DNA from: Ensifer adhaerens | GTDB taxonomy: Bacteria > Pseudomonadota > Alphaproteobacteria > Rhizobiales > Rhizobiaceae | DNA: 64,000 nt | NCBI RefSeq assembly: GCF_020035535.1 | Contig: NZ_CP083350.1 | Location: forward strand, 1,250,501 to 1,314,500 | Reading direction: 5' to 3' | Shown: positions 35,951 to 45,084 of the stretch, piece by piece | How the letters are laid out: each line of letters opens with the position of its first letter | Numbering within the stretch: position 1 is the stretch's first letter | Notes under the pieces: model-generated | What the model was told of the DNA's origin: nothing | What the model saw: only the letters and a program-made list of their open reading frames with translations | Database searches by the model: none | Position numbers and translations under genes: made by a program

Positions 35951-36856
35951 TTATGCAATCGCCGCCTTAAGCTCAGGTCCTTGTACCGGTCGGACCAACC
36001 CCGTGCTCACTACAATTTGTCTCAAAGTCTTGGCCAAGGCGGCGAATTCCCGAGCGTGGGGGTCACTGCGCCTCCACGCAAGTACGATAGTTCGACTGTT
36101 GTCCGCGCCGGAAACAGGCAAATAGTCGACAGGATCGCTTCTGCCTGCCGCGAGCGCGGGGACGATCGTGCAACCTTCGCCAGCAGCGACCATGTATTTC
36201 AATGTCTCTAGACTCGTTGCGTGCCGCTTTCCGCGTTTGAGAGTCGAACAAGCTGCTAACGCTTGGCCCTGAAGACAATGCGCATCATCAAGAAGCATAA
36301 GGTCGTAAACCCTCGGCTTATCCGACTTTGGCACAGCAAGCATAAAAGGCTCTTCGAACAACATTTCGCTTGATAGGAGCGGTTCGTCGAAGGGAAATGA
36401 CAAAAGGACACCGTCCACGGACCCCGAAAGTAGCTTACGTATTAAATCGTGGGTGAAACCTTCCTCCAGTCCGAGACTTAGCTCAGGGTAGAGTTGACGT
36501 ACCTGGGGGAGCACAAGGGGAAAAATGTACGGGCCGAGCGTGGAAATTGCTCCTAGCCTTAGTGCACCTCCGAACTGAAGGTTGGACTGTTCGGCAAGAT
36601 TGATTAATTTGCCGGCCTCTGCCAGCACTCGCCTTGCTTGCTCAACAAAACGTTGTCCTTCTCGAGTGAGAAAGACCCGCCTTGTCGTGCGTTCAAAAAC
36701 AGTGATCTTGATGCTGCCCTCAAGCTTCTTGATCTGTGCGGAGAGCGACGGTGGGGCTACACGACATTGCTTGGCTGCGCCGATAAAGCTGCCGTTGTCA
36801 GCAACTGCAACGACGTACTCAAGGTCCCTCAGCGAAAGATAGTTTACATTGGTCAT
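35951..36856 (-). CDS. oxyR: OxyR, peroxide-sensing LysR-family regulator
   Basis: A 301-residue LysR-type protein with the OxyR start (LSLRDLEYVVAVADNGSF) and a helix-turn-helix at about 25-50 (AAKQCRVAPPSLSAQIKKLE). The redox Cys pair of E. coli OxyR (C199/C208) is present with identical spacing: C194 and C203 in DAHCLQGQALAAC. Oxidation of this pair to a disulphide activates the regulator. It lies directly downstream of katA on the same strand (241 bp gap with a terminator). It is probably the regulator of katA. The ATG at 36856 fits the family start and length. Confidence 0.9.
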   Translation of the reverse strand: MTNVNYLSLRDLEYVVAVADNGSFIGAAKQCRVAPPSLSAQIKKLEGSIKITVFERTTRRVFLTREGQRFVEQARRVLAEAGKLINLAEQSNLQFGGALRLGAISTLGPYIFPLVLPQVRQLYPELSLGLEEGFTHDLIRKLLSGSVDGVLLSFPFDEPLLSSEMLFEEPFMLAVPKSDKPRVYDLMLLDDAHCLQGQALAACSTLKRGKRHATSLETLKYMVAAGEGCTIVPALAAGRSDPVDYLPVSGADNSRTIVLAWRRSDPHAREFAALAKTLRQIVVSTGLVRPVQGPELKAAIA

Positions 36857-37040
36857 GAAAAGCCACCGGGTCGTGGCCGACACAAGCCACGCCGCACCAT
36901 TTCTGTGAGATCGCTATAACAGTCACGTCGTCTCGTAGCATCGTCGGTAGCGCATGTTGGCTGAAATCCGGGTCGGTTTGGCAGGATTCCTCCTGCAGCC
37001 CTGCAAACTCAGATGCCTCGGAGCCAAACGGTAGCTTACG

Positions 37041-37072
37041 AAAAGAAATCGTCGGGGGACTCCCCCGACGAT
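37041..37072 (-). terminator. katA terminator
   Basis: A 12-bp inverted repeat (ATCGTCGGGGGA/TCCCCCGACGAT, 37048-37072) lies 26 bases after the katA stop on the minus strand and is followed there by TTTCTTTT. This is a good rho-independent terminator. Confidence 0.8.
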
Positions 37073-37097
37073 CCAGCCTTCGTTATGACCCAACGCT

Positions 37098-38555
37098 TCA
37101 AAGTCCGTTCAGGCGCTTCAGTGCCTCTGCTACACCTCGCCCGTACTCAGGATCGGCTTTTGAGCAGTTCTCGATATGACGGTTCTTGACCTCTGTCCTA
37201 GCATCGCCCATTGCGCGAGCCGTGTTGTCGAACAACGCCTGCTTTTGTGCCGATGACATCGAACGGAACAGATCCCCAGGCTGCTGGTAATGATCCTCGT
37301 CTACCCTGTGGTCCCAGTGGTCGGCGGCTCCATTGATTTCAAGCGGTGGCTCATTCAAAAACGATTGATCGCGCCACTCGCCCTTGCTGTTCGGCCAATA
37401 CGACGGCGTGCCCCCAAGATTTCCATCGGTCCGCATCGCGCCATCCCGGTGGTAGCTGTGATAGGGACATTTTGGCGCGTTGACGGGAATTTGGTGATGG
37501 TTCACGCCCAATCGGTATCGAGCGGCATCGCCATAAGAGAACAGACGGGCTTGTAGCATCTTGTCAGGCGAGAAGCTAACACCTGGCACCACATTGGCTG
37601 GTGTGAATGCAGCTTGTTCTATTTCGGCGAAAACATTCTCTGGATTCCGATTGAGTTCGAAAATGCCGACTTCGTGCAGCGGAAACTGCTTCTTCGACCA
37701 CACCTTCGTCAAATCGAAGGGATTGAACGGGTAATCTTTCGCATCTTCGTCGGTCATCACTTGGATGTACATTTTCCAGCGCGGGAATTCACCACGCTCG
37801 ATGCTCTCGTAGAGGTCTCGATGGTGGGATTCACGGTCTCGGCCGATGACATCGGCTGCAGCTGCATCAGTTAAGTTTTCGATGCCTTGCTGTGTCCGAA
37901 AATGGAATTTGACCCATGTGCGTCGGTTCTCAGCGTTGATGAAGCTGAAAGTGTGGCTTCCGAAACCGTGCATGTGCCGATAGGATCGCGGAATTCCGCG
38001 CTCGCTCATTACGATTGTCACTTGATGGAGCGCTTCCGGAAGAAGCGACCAGAAGTCCCAATTGTTATCCGCCGACCTCATGCCCGTTCGCGGATCGCGT
38101 TTGACGGCGTGATTGAGGTCCGGGAAGCGCAGAGGGTCGCGGAAGAAAAAGACTGGAGTATTGTTGCCGACGACATCCCAATTGCCTTCCTCCGTGTAGA
38201 AGCGGAGGGCAAAGCCGCGAATGTCGCGCTCGGCATCAGCGGCGCCCCGTTCGCCTGCAACGGTGGAGAACCGGGCCAAGACCGGTGTCTGCTTGCCGAT
38301 CTCAGAAAATAGCTTGGCCCGAGTGTAACCGGTCACATCCTTGGTGACGGTGAACGTACCGTGTGCGCCGGCGCCTTTGGCATGCATGCGCCGTTCGGGG
38401 ATAACTTCGCGATCGAAATGCGCGAGCTTTTCAATGAGCCAAATGTCCTGCAATAACGCTGGGCCCCGAGGACCGGCGGTCTGGATATTCACATTGTCGC
38501 TGACAGGGGCGCCGTTGGCATAGGTCAGCGGCGGTCGCATTTCTTCGGTCTTCAT
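37098..38555 (-). CDS. katA: Monofunctional heme catalase (clade 3, small subunit)
   Basis: A 485-residue catalase that dismutates H2O2. The distal His is in [17 protein letters not shown] (about 58-75), with the conserved Asn in [20 protein letters not shown]. The proximal heme-ligand Tyr is in [17 protein letters not shown] (about 335-351), with [20 protein letters not shown] following. Length fits the small-subunit NADPH-binding clade. CGGAGCACACT precedes the ATG. The oxyR gene lies just downstream on the same strand, the usual partner in rhizobia. It ends at a strong terminator. Confidence 0.95.
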   Translation of the reverse strand: MKTEEMRPPLTYANGAPVSDNVNIQTAGPRGPALLQDIWLIEKLAHFDREVIPERRMHAKGAGAHGTFTVTKDVTGYTRAKLFSEIGKQTPVLARFSTVAGERGAADAERDIRGFALRFYTEEGNWDVVGNNTPVFFFRDPLRFPDLNHAVKRDPRTGMRSADNNWDFWSLLPEALHQVTIVMSERGIPRSYRHMHGFGSHTFSFINAENRRTWVKFHFRTQQGIENLTDAAAADVIGRDRESHHRDLYESIERGEFPRWKMYIQVMTDEDAKDYPFNPFDLTKVWSKKQFPLHEVGIFELNRNPENVFAEIEQAAFTPANVVPGVSFSPDKMLQARLFSYGDAARYRLGVNHHQIPVNAPKCPYHSYHRDGAMRTDGNLGGTPSYWPNSKGEWRDQSFLNEPPLEINGAADHWDHRVDEDHYQQPGDLFRSMSSAQKQALFDNTARAMGDARTEVKNRHIENCSKADPEYGRGVAEALKRLNGL

Positions 38556-38811
38556 AGTGTGCTCCGTTTCGATTTCGCAAACCGTGCCACCAATCCGATC
38601 GATTTAAAATGATAACAAAACTACTTGATTATGAGGTAATCCGTCACAATCGAATTCTGACGGCGTTTGGCGGATTTCCAGCCCTAGTTGGCAGGTAAAG
38701 GGCGCCCACGCGAGTTGCTTGAGGATCGCGAGCCGTCGATCCTATTGTCAGCGGCTTGATCGTCGCTTCGGCACAAAAGTGCCGCCACCCTTTAAGTGAT
38801 GAGGTAAACCC

Positions 38812-39462
38812 ATGAATAACGAGCCGAAGGTAGTTGCTGGCATTAAGGTTCCTGACAGCGCGATGGCGAAAGCGGCAACGGAGCTGGTCCGGGACACGGA
38901 AACGGATCTTCTTTTCCACCATTCCAGCCGCGTTTTCTTGTTCGGTGCTCTAACAGGAGAACGCAAACGACTCAAATACGACCCCGAGCTTCTGTACATC
39001 GGTGCGATGTTCCACGACATGGGCATCATGGATCAATATGCCAGTGACCACGATCGATTTGAAGTCGATGGAGCCAACGCAGCACGCGACTTCCTATCAG
39101 CCTATGACGTTACCGAGCGCGATGTTGATGATGTCTGGGACTCGATTGCACTCCATACAACTCCGGGGATCCCTCAGCACAAGCGCCCGACCGTTGCGCT
39201 CGTGACCGCGGGTGTCGAAATGGACGTGCTCGGCATCGCGTATGATGAGTTCACCGAGGCGCAGCGTCAGGAAGTATGCGCCTGCCATCCGCGTGGCCTG
39301 AAGTTCAAGCACGGCATCGTATCATCGTTTTGCCTGGGCACGATCCGCAAACCGGAGACGACGTTCGGCAACGTCAAAGCGGACGTCCTCAGTTACATGG
39401 ATCCAACCTACAAGCGCGAGAACTTCGTCGATATGATTTTGAACTCGAAGTGGGAAAGCTGA
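38812..39462 (+). CDS. HD-domain protein (cyanamide hydratase/phosphohydrolase-like)
   Basis: A 216-residue protein with an HD metal-dependent hydrolase core. A first His lies in TDLLFHHSSRVFLFG, then come the H-D doublet in LLYIGAMFHDMGIMDQY and a later His in SIALHTTPGIPQHKRP. The arrangement and the RFEVDGANAARDFL segment resemble small HD proteins annotated as cyanamide hydratase-like or uncharacterised HD phosphohydrolases. The substrate cannot be told. ATGAGGTAAACCC precedes the ATG. It converges with the GlxA-type regulator, only 9 bp away, and it stands alone on its strand. Confidence 0.8.
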   Translation: MNNEPKVVAGIKVPDSAMAKAATELVRDTETDLLFHHSSRVFLFGALTGERKRLKYDPELLYIGAMFHDMGIMDQYASDHDRFEVDGANAARDFLSAYDVTERDVDDVWDSIALHTTPGIPQHKRPTVALVTAGVEMDVLGIAYDEFTEAQRQEVCACHPRGLKFKHGIVSSFCLGTIRKPETTFGNVKADVLSYMDPTYKRENFVDMILNSKWES

Positions 39463-39471
39463 TCTGCAATC

Positions 39472-40434
39472 TCAGCGGATCAGGAATTGATCTCGATACT
39501 GAGTTGGAAGCAGGCCAAGTCGCCTGAGGAAAACCTCTCGCATACGCTTCGGATTGCCAAATCCACATTCGTGGGCGATGACTTTCAGTGGCTTTCCGCT
39601 TCCCTCTAACATTGCGCGCGCCGCGTCGAGGCGCGCGCTTTCGACAAATTGCGCCGGCGTCGATCCTGTAGCCGCGACGAACGCTCTCGCGAAATTACGC
39701 TCACTCATCGAGCTGGCGGAAGCCAGCTGTGCCACGGAAAGCTGGCGGCTTAGATTTGCCATTACGTAAGCGGTCACGCTTGCAATTGGCGAGCTGGGGT
39801 CCGAGGTTACCTCGATATACGGACTGAACTGCGACTGGCCGCCCTGTCGCTGCGCTACTACGACCATCCGTTTCGCGACCGCCAGGGATACTGCGGGTCC
39901 ATGGTCGTCTCGTACTAAAGCCAAGGCTAAATCAATTCCCGCCGTGACTCCAGCCGATGTCACGAGCGGGCCGTCTCGCAGGTAGATTCGGTCGAAGTCA
40001 ACATCAGCGGCCGGAAAGCGGTTCGCCAGGTGTCGGGCATTCTGCCAGTGTGTCGTGACCTTGCGCCGATCAAGGAGCCCCGCTGCTCCCAGCAAAAAAG
40101 CGCCGGTGCATACGGAGCCATACACAGCGCTCCGCGAGGCCAGACGTCGCACGCAATGCACAAGTTCTTGAGCAGGTTCTCGGGTGGGAAGCGATGGCCC
40201 TCCTGGGACGAGGAACAAGTCGAAGGGGCCTTGAGCTTGTCCATACGAGAGGTTGGAGCCTAGGATCATCCCGTTCGAGGCATGGACCTGGCAATTCTCT
40301 GGCCCTATTAGACAAATCGTGTAGCCAGCGCTCTCTTCAACGAATCCGTTTGCTTCAGCGAAGACATCGAGCGGACCGGACACATCGAGGGATTGGACAC
40401 CATCGAAGACGAGCATTCCAATACTCTTGGTCAA
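39472..40434 (-). CDS. GlxA-family AraC-type regulator with DJ-1/PfpI domain
   Basis: About 320 residues. The N-terminal DJ-1/PfpI-like domain (about 1-190) has the nucleophile-elbow Cys in AVYGSVCTGAFLLGAAGLLD. The C-terminal AraC helix-turn-helix pair is at about 215-315 (RQLSVAQLASASSMSERNFA, RAFVAATGSTPAQFVESARL, ECGFGNPKRMREVFLRRLG). Homology begins at the TTG at 40434 (LTKSIGMLVFDGVQSLDVSG), which has GGGG about 9 nt upstream. An ATG at 40503 in the same frame is a possible alternative start. Family members regulate nitrogen-compound or choline/arginine catabolism; no target is evident here. Confidence 0.82.
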   Translation of the reverse strand: MTKSIGMLVFDGVQSLDVSGPLDVFAEANGFVEESAGYTICLIGPENCQVHASNGMILGSNLSYGQAQGPFDLFLVPGGPSLPTREPAQELVHCVRRLASRSAVYGSVCTGAFLLGAAGLLDRRKVTTHWQNARHLANRFPAADVDFDRIYLRDGPLVTSAGVTAGIDLALALVRDDHGPAVSLAVAKRMVVVAQRQGGQSQFSPYIEVTSDPSSPIASVTAYVMANLSRQLSVAQLASASSMSERNFARAFVAATGSTPAQFVESARLDAARAMLEGSGKPLKVIAHECGFGNPKRMREVFLRRLGLLPTQYRDQFLIR

Positions 40435-40868
40435 TGCAATACCCCAAATTCGGAAATGCGCATCTCGGTGTTGCTCGTTACTTCGGCACGAACAAGGTCT
40501 CATATGCAATCAGTTACGACGTGCCAACAAATTTCTGAATCTTAAGGTTCTCCGAGGACGCCACGGAATGCAGGACCCCACGCTCTTTAATGTTGCGCAG
40601 CAAATTGGGATGCGAGCCACCGCGCAGAGATGGCTGTCGGGTTGGGTTGGCCCCGTTAAGTTTTGGCCCGAGACAACGAATAACTGCTCGGCTGAGATCT
40701 GCGCCACCCTGGCAGGCCTCCTATCGGGAAGCATCCCGACGGCAAAAAAGACGCCGAGCAATTTGCACGGAGCTCGTTCAGATTCTCAATATGATTATCT
40801 TCCCGTTCGCATGGGAGTTTTGATTCCGCCATTGCTAGCCAAGCCTTCAGAAACGATGGGAGCAGCAA
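40435..40868. other. Intergenic region upstream of lpd
   Basis: About 430 bases lie between the divergent GlxA-type and E3 genes. Frames at 40427-40879 (+), 40590-40823 (+) and 40510-40761 (-) have no family character. The lpd promoter must be here; I see no convincing operator. Confidence 0.4.
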
Positions 40869-42329
40869 ATGGCGACTGATAGCACCTTGAAGAAGTATGA
40901 TACGCTGATTGTCGGTTCGGGTCCGGGCGGTTACATTGCCGCTATCCGTGCAGCGCAACTTGGGATGAAAGTCGCGATCGTGGAACGCGAGCATCTCGGG
41001 GGAATTTGCTCGAATTGGGGATGTATTCCGACCAAGGCGCTCCTGCGCTCATCAGAGATCTTCCAGTACGCCAAGAACTGTGCCGAGTTTGGTCTCGAAT
41101 TTGATGGATCGATCACACCAAACCTCTCGAAAATTATTGCGCGCTCTCGTGGCATCGCCCACCGCATGAATAACGGTGTCGGGTTCCTTCTAAAAAAGAA
41201 TAAGGTTGATGTTATTTGGGGAGAAGCAAGGCTGACAGCCCCTGGAGAAATTGTTGTTGTCGGGAACGCTAGGAATCCAGTTGAGCCAGTCGGCCCCGTA
41301 CCTCGGCAAACGCTGGGTGCCGGCACGTACTCCGCCAAGCATATCATCGTTGCCACCGGTGCCCGTCCCCGCGCGTTGCCCGGCATTGAGCCGGACGGCC
41401 GCCTGATTTGGACCTACTTCGACGCACTGAAGCCTGACTCGTTACCCAAATCACTTATCGTAATAGGGTCAGGTGCGATCGGGATCGAATTCGCCAACTT
41501 CTACTGCGCTATGGGCACGCACGTGACAGTCGTTGAAATGATGGACCAGATTCTGCCGGCGGAAGACGCCGAGATAGCTACTCTGGCGAAAAAGCAATTC
41601 GAGCGTGCTGGCACTGAATTCCTCCTCGGAGCAAAGGTCGTCCATGTCGACAAAGGGGCGGTGTCCGTGACCGCTACCATCCAAAAAGGGGACGGAACGA
41701 CTGTCGAGATCACAGCCGATAGAGTGCTGTCTGCAGTCGGGGTTCAAGCAAACATCGAAAATATCGGCCTTGAAGCTCTGGGCGTGAAGACCGACCGCGG
41801 TTTCGTTGTGACGGATGGGTACGGCAACACGAATGTACCGGGAGTATACGCGATCGGCGATGTGGCTGGCCCTCCGCTGCTCGCGCACAAGGCGGAACAT
41901 GAAGCGGTGCTATGCGTGGAAAAGATCGCGGGACTTCCGAACCTTCATCCGATCGACAGGAAGAAAATCCCTGGGTGTACCTACAGCCACCCGCAAATTG
42001 CCTCGGTGGGTCTTACGGAAGCCAAGGCGAGAGAGCAGGGACACGATGTTGCTGTCGGCCGCTTCCCATTCGTGGGGAACGGAAAAGCGATCGCACTCGG
42101 TGAAGATCAAGGCCTTGTCAAAACCATTTTCGATAAGGTGACCGGCGAACTCCTGGGTGCCCATCTGGTTGGCGCCGATGTCACCGAACTCATACAAGGA
42201 TTTGTAGTAGCCATGAACTTGGAGACGACGGAAGAAGAGCTTTTTCATATGGTGTTTCCTCATCCGACGATTTCGGAAACGCTCAAGGAAAGTGTGCTGG
42301 ACGCGTACGGACGTGCTCTCAATTCATAA
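40869..42329 (+). CDS. lpdA: Dihydrolipoyl dehydrogenase (E3)
   Basis: A 486-residue flavoprotein disulphide reductase. It has the FAD motif DTLIVGSGPGGYIAAIRAAQ (about 11-30), the redox disulphide GGICSNWGCIPTKALL (C47/C52), a second Rossmann motif VIGSGAIGIEFANFYCAMG (about 197-215) and the C-terminal catalytic His-Glu pair in VFPHPTISETLKESV. It reoxidises the lipoyl arm of E2 with NAD+. The matching E1/E2 genes are at 45.8-49.2 kb on the same strand, separated by two genes on the other strand. An insertion at about residues 130-145 (VVVGNARNPVEPVGPVPRQT) is typical for one E3 subgroup. GGGAGCAGCAA precedes the ATG. Confidence 0.93.
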   Translation: MATDSTLKKYDTLIVGSGPGGYIAAIRAAQLGMKVAIVEREHLGGICSNWGCIPTKALLRSSEIFQYAKNCAEFGLEFDGSITPNLSKIIARSRGIAHRMNNGVGFLLKKNKVDVIWGEARLTAPGEIVVVGNARNPVEPVGPVPRQTLGAGTYSAKHIIVATGARPRALPGIEPDGRLIWTYFDALKPDSLPKSLIVIGSGAIGIEFANFYCAMGTHVTVVEMMDQILPAEDAEIATLAKKQFERAGTEFLLGAKVVHVDKGAVSVTATIQKGDGTTVEITADRVLSAVGVQANIENIGLEALGVKTDRGFVVTDGYGNTNVPGVYAIGDVAGPPLLAHKAEHEAVLCVEKIAGLPNLHPIDRKKIPGCTYSHPQIASVGLTEAKAREQGHDVAVGRFPFVGNGKAIALGEDQGLVKTIFDKVTGELLGAHLVGADVTELIQGFVVAMNLETTEEELFHMVFPHPTISETLKESVLDAYGRALNS

Positions 42330-42350
42330 AAACCATCTGACGGCGCCGGT

Positions 42351-42376
42351 GCCCCCGCAAGTCCACAGGCGGGGGC
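42351..42376. terminator. GC-rich hairpin between convergent lpd and GS-hydroquinone reductase genes
   Basis: GCCCCCGC (42351-42358) pairs with GCGGGGGC (42369-42376) across a 10-nt loop, 22 bases after the lpd stop. No T-run follows, so termination by this hairpin alone is uncertain. Confidence 0.5.
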
Positions 42377-42393
42377 CGCAGCCAACTCTTACC

Positions 42394-43344
42394 TCAGGCG
42401 GCTTTGCTTTCGTCAATTAAATGCGACATATCCGGCCCGACTGGGACGATGCCTGAAGGATTGAGCGCCTTTATTGAGTAGTATCCTCGTTTTATCTGTT
42501 CGAAGTCGACCGCCGATCGGACATCGGGATTTGACAATATCCGCCGAACATACGTCGTGAGCATTGCGAAATCAGACATGGGCCGAATGTTACATTTGAA
42601 TAAGCCATGGTAGACGCAATCAAATCGAACGAGCGTTACGAACAGGCGAATGTCGCATTCCGTGAGTTGGTTTCCGAAAAGAAAGGGTCCCCCAAACGTT
42701 AATCGGGCCTCGAGTTCCTCGAGAGAGTTAAAGATATCTTCGCAGGCTGCATTGTAGTCAGCCTGGGTAGTTGCATACCCGGCTCTGTAGACGCCAAAGT
42801 TCAGGCTATGGTGTAAATCAGTAGCAAGTTGATCGATCTCTGCACGAAACTCGGCGGGATAGAGATCCACCTTGAGATCCCCGAAATTCTTGAATCCGGT
42901 GGTAAACATCCGCATTATGTCGGCCGATTCAGTGCTGACGATCTTTCGGCGCTTCTTATCCCACAAAACCGGAACGGTGGCCCTTCCCGAATACGATGAG
43001 TCCGACATAGTATAAATTTCGTGAAGGTGCTCTTTGCCATTTATGCTGTCGGCTCCAGGCGCAAACCTCCAGCCTTGGGGAGTAAGTTCAGATTCAACAT
43101 AGCTCACCGAGACACACTGCAGTTTCCGAAGGTTTCGTGCGATCAACGCTCTAGTCGCAAAAGGACACAAGAGTGCCACGTACAGATGGTACCGTTCAGG
43201 CTCGGCTTGATAGCCACGGTCCCCGACCGGCCCGGCTTCGCCGTCCTCAGTGATCCAGTTGCGAATGCCGCTTGTTGCTTTTGGCGTCTTCTTCGTTACC
43301 CAGGCTGGATGCCAATCGCCCTGCCACTTTCCATTGACTAGCAT
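42394..43344 (-). CDS. Glutathionyl-hydroquinone reductase (Xi-class glutathione transferase)
   Basis: A 316-residue protein of the YqjG/PcpF/ECM4 family. It reduces glutathionyl-hydroquinones to hydroquinone plus GSSG, repairing quinone adducts. The catalytic Cys is in VALLCPFATRALIARNL (C60), the CP[FW]A motif of the class. The N-terminal YHLYVALLCP strand, SADIMRMF (the GSH-gamma-Glu site) and C-terminal TECDIRLFVTLVRFDCVYHG are also class-typical. The length matches. It is transcribed away from the 2-oxo-acid dehydrogenase genes. It suggests quinone chemistry in a nearby pathway. Confidence 0.9.
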   Translation of the reverse strand: MLVNGKWQGDWHPAWVTKKTPKATSGIRNWITEDGEAGPVGDRGYQAEPERYHLYVALLCPFATRALIARNLRKLQCVSVSYVESELTPQGWRFAPGADSINGKEHLHEIYTMSDSSYSGRATVPVLWDKKRRKIVSTESADIMRMFTTGFKNFGDLKVDLYPAEFRAEIDQLATDLHHSLNFGVYRAGYATTQADYNAACEDIFNSLEELEARLTFGGPFLFGNQLTECDIRLFVTLVRFDCVYHGLFKCNIRPMSDFAMLTTYVRRILSNPDVRSAVDFEQIKRGYYSIKALNPSGIVPVGPDMSHLIDESKAA

Positions 43345-43377
43345 TTCTTCCCTTTCCGAAAATGAAATGGGGACTAC

Positions 43378-45084
43378 TCAGTAGTACCCTGCGTTTCGCA
43401 TCACTTGGTCGATTTCGGTTTGAGAGCGTGCGAGCGCTTCACGATCCGTGATGTCGCCCGATAGCGCTGCGAATATCAAATCTCCAAGAATTCTCTCAAT
43501 GAGCGCGTACTCGGGGATCGGAGGGCGTGGCCACCTGTGAAGCTTGTTTTGCTTTGCTAATCTGTCGACCATTCTCACTATCGGGGTAGTCGCGGCCGCT
43601 TCTGGATCGGCTGCAACGCTGAAGCGAGGCGCTACCGGAAATCCATTCTTCACGTGTTCCTTCATCGCAGCCGGCGAGGTCATCCATGAGATTGCGTCAA
43701 ACGCCAGTTGCGCACGCTCAGGCGAGACGTTTTTCGGTATCGCAAGCAAAAACCCCCCCACCGGACTGAGCGTTGGTCCCCGCGAACCGTGAGGAAGAGG
43801 AAGGTATTCCACCTTTCGCTTCACGGTTGAGCGGATGTCATACTCGAAGCGTGCCGCCCGCATTGTCCAACAATAGATCATTGCCGCGCTGCCATTCAGG
43901 AAGCGCTCCAGGGCACTGTTCCAGTGAGTTTGAAGAATGTCCGGGGGCGAGTATTTTATCAGGCGATGCATATAGGAAAGAGCTTCAAGCCCTTGGACGC
44001 TGTCCACGCGCGGGCGATACATTTCCGGGTCTAGGCGGCTGTAGTCCAAAAAAAGCTTGGAAGACGGAACGTTCAAAACCCCTCCTCCGCAACATGCCAT
44101 GAAGAACATGAAGCTTGAGGCGACAGGCATCCCCCGCGCAGCATCCCAAACGATCCCCGAAATCCCGCGCTTTGGCTGATGCAACTTTGCAGCCGCCTCC
44201 AAAACCTTTTCGAAACTCCCAGGTGTTGGGAGGTTATGCTCGTCAAAAAGATCCTTGCGTATATTCAACGTTTCAATCGTCGAATAGATTGGCACTCCGA
44301 ATTGCATTTCGGACCACGTACCGGTGGCCCAGATGTCGGGGTGGAAGTCGAGTTGGTTTATCCCGCTGTCTTTGATGAGATCGTCCAAGGGCCGAACGAT
44401 GGACTTGTGCGACATTTCTCCCAACCACGGAACGTTTATGGCGACTATGTCGTACGAACTTTCCGCTTGGGCTGAATTCTCAAGGATTTCTTCGCGGAGC
44501 GCCGGTAGTCGAAGGAACTTAAAGTTGCTTCGCGCGGACAAGCCGCTGCGAAAGTCTGTCCACATGTGTGACATGGATGCGAAGTAATTATCATCATGCA
44601 ACAAAAAGCGGATACTTCCTTCCTTCTCACTCCTGTTCTCGATAAGTTTAAGCGGGGGGATCACCTGTCCCTCCATGTACGAGCCACCAAAGTAATATTC
44701 TTCGGGATCCGTGCTCGACCTCACTCCTAAACCAAAGGTCGCTGCTAAAAGCACCTTGATCTTAGAGGCGTAGTTCGAGAAGTCGTCTCTTAGGCACTGG
44801 CTCGGTTTGAGGACGTACGAGCTTCCATATTGGCGTTTCGGTACTTCAAGTATCACGCCTTCCTCAATCAGCTGACTTATTTTGCGCATTGCACTTGGGA
44901 ACGGAATATTGGCGGATTGCGCCAAAGTCGACTTCGTAATTGCTTCGCCTTTGAGGGTGGCTTTCATCAGACAGAGGAGGATGTTCCAATAAGCATCAGG
45001 CCGGGCCAGTCCGATCCCCTCGTCATAAGGGGCTCGGATCTTCTCCAGGAAGGAAATAATTCTTAGTAGCTCATATTCCGTCAT
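43378..45084 (-). CDS. Winged-helix DNA-binding domain fused to an extracellular solute-binding-protein fold (one-component regulator)
   Basis: A 568-residue protein without signal peptide or membrane segment. Residues about 30-95 look like a winged helix-turn-helix (YWNILLCLMKATLKGEAITK, then LAQSANIPFPSAMRKISQLI and EEGVILEVPKRQYGSSYVLK). Residues about 150-550 are a family 1 (sugar type) solute-binding protein: NVPWLGEMSHKSIVRPLDDL, FGVPIYSTIETLNIRKDLFD, ALERFLNGSAAMIYCW and SPVGGFLLAIPKNVSPERAQ. The fold normally works in the periplasm; here it should be a cytoplasmic ligand sensor. SgrR of enterobacteria is a precedent but uses a family 5 domain. It is divergent from the E1/E2 genes (about 725 bp spacer), so it may regulate them. 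The ATG at 45084 fits the winged helix; the frame extends to 45249 (GTG). Confidence 0.82.
   Translation of the reverse strand: MTEYELLRIISFLEKIRAPYDEGIGLARPDAYWNILLCLMKATLKGEAITKSTLAQSANIPFPSAMRKISQLIEEGVILEVPKRQYGSSYVLKPSQCLRDDFSNYASKIKVLLAATFGLGVRSSTDPEEYYFGGSYMEGQVIPPLKLIENRSEKEGSIRFLLHDDNYFASMSHMWTDFRSGLSARSNFKFLRLPALREEILENSAQAESSYDIVAINVPWLGEMSHKSIVRPLDDLIKDSGINQLDFHPDIWATGTWSEMQFGVPIYSTIETLNIRKDLFDEHNLPTPGSFEKVLEAAAKLHQPKRGISGIVWDAARGMPVASSFMFFMACCGGGVLNVPSSKLFLDYSRLDPEMYRPRVDSVQGLEALSYMHRLIKYSPPDILQTHWNSALERFLNGSAAMIYCWTMRAARFEYDIRSTVKRKVEYLPLPHGSRGPTLSPVGGFLLAIPKNVSPERAQLAFDAISWMTSPAAMKEHVKNGFPVAPRFSVAADPEAAATTPIVRMVDRLAKQNKLHRWPRPPIPEYALIERILGDLIFAALSGDITDREALARSQTEIDQVMRNAGYY

Noticed and set aside
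40427..40879. Plus-strand frame of 150 codons upstream of lpd
   Set aside because: Overlaps the 5' end of the GlxA-type gene and the lpd start; the translation lacks family features.
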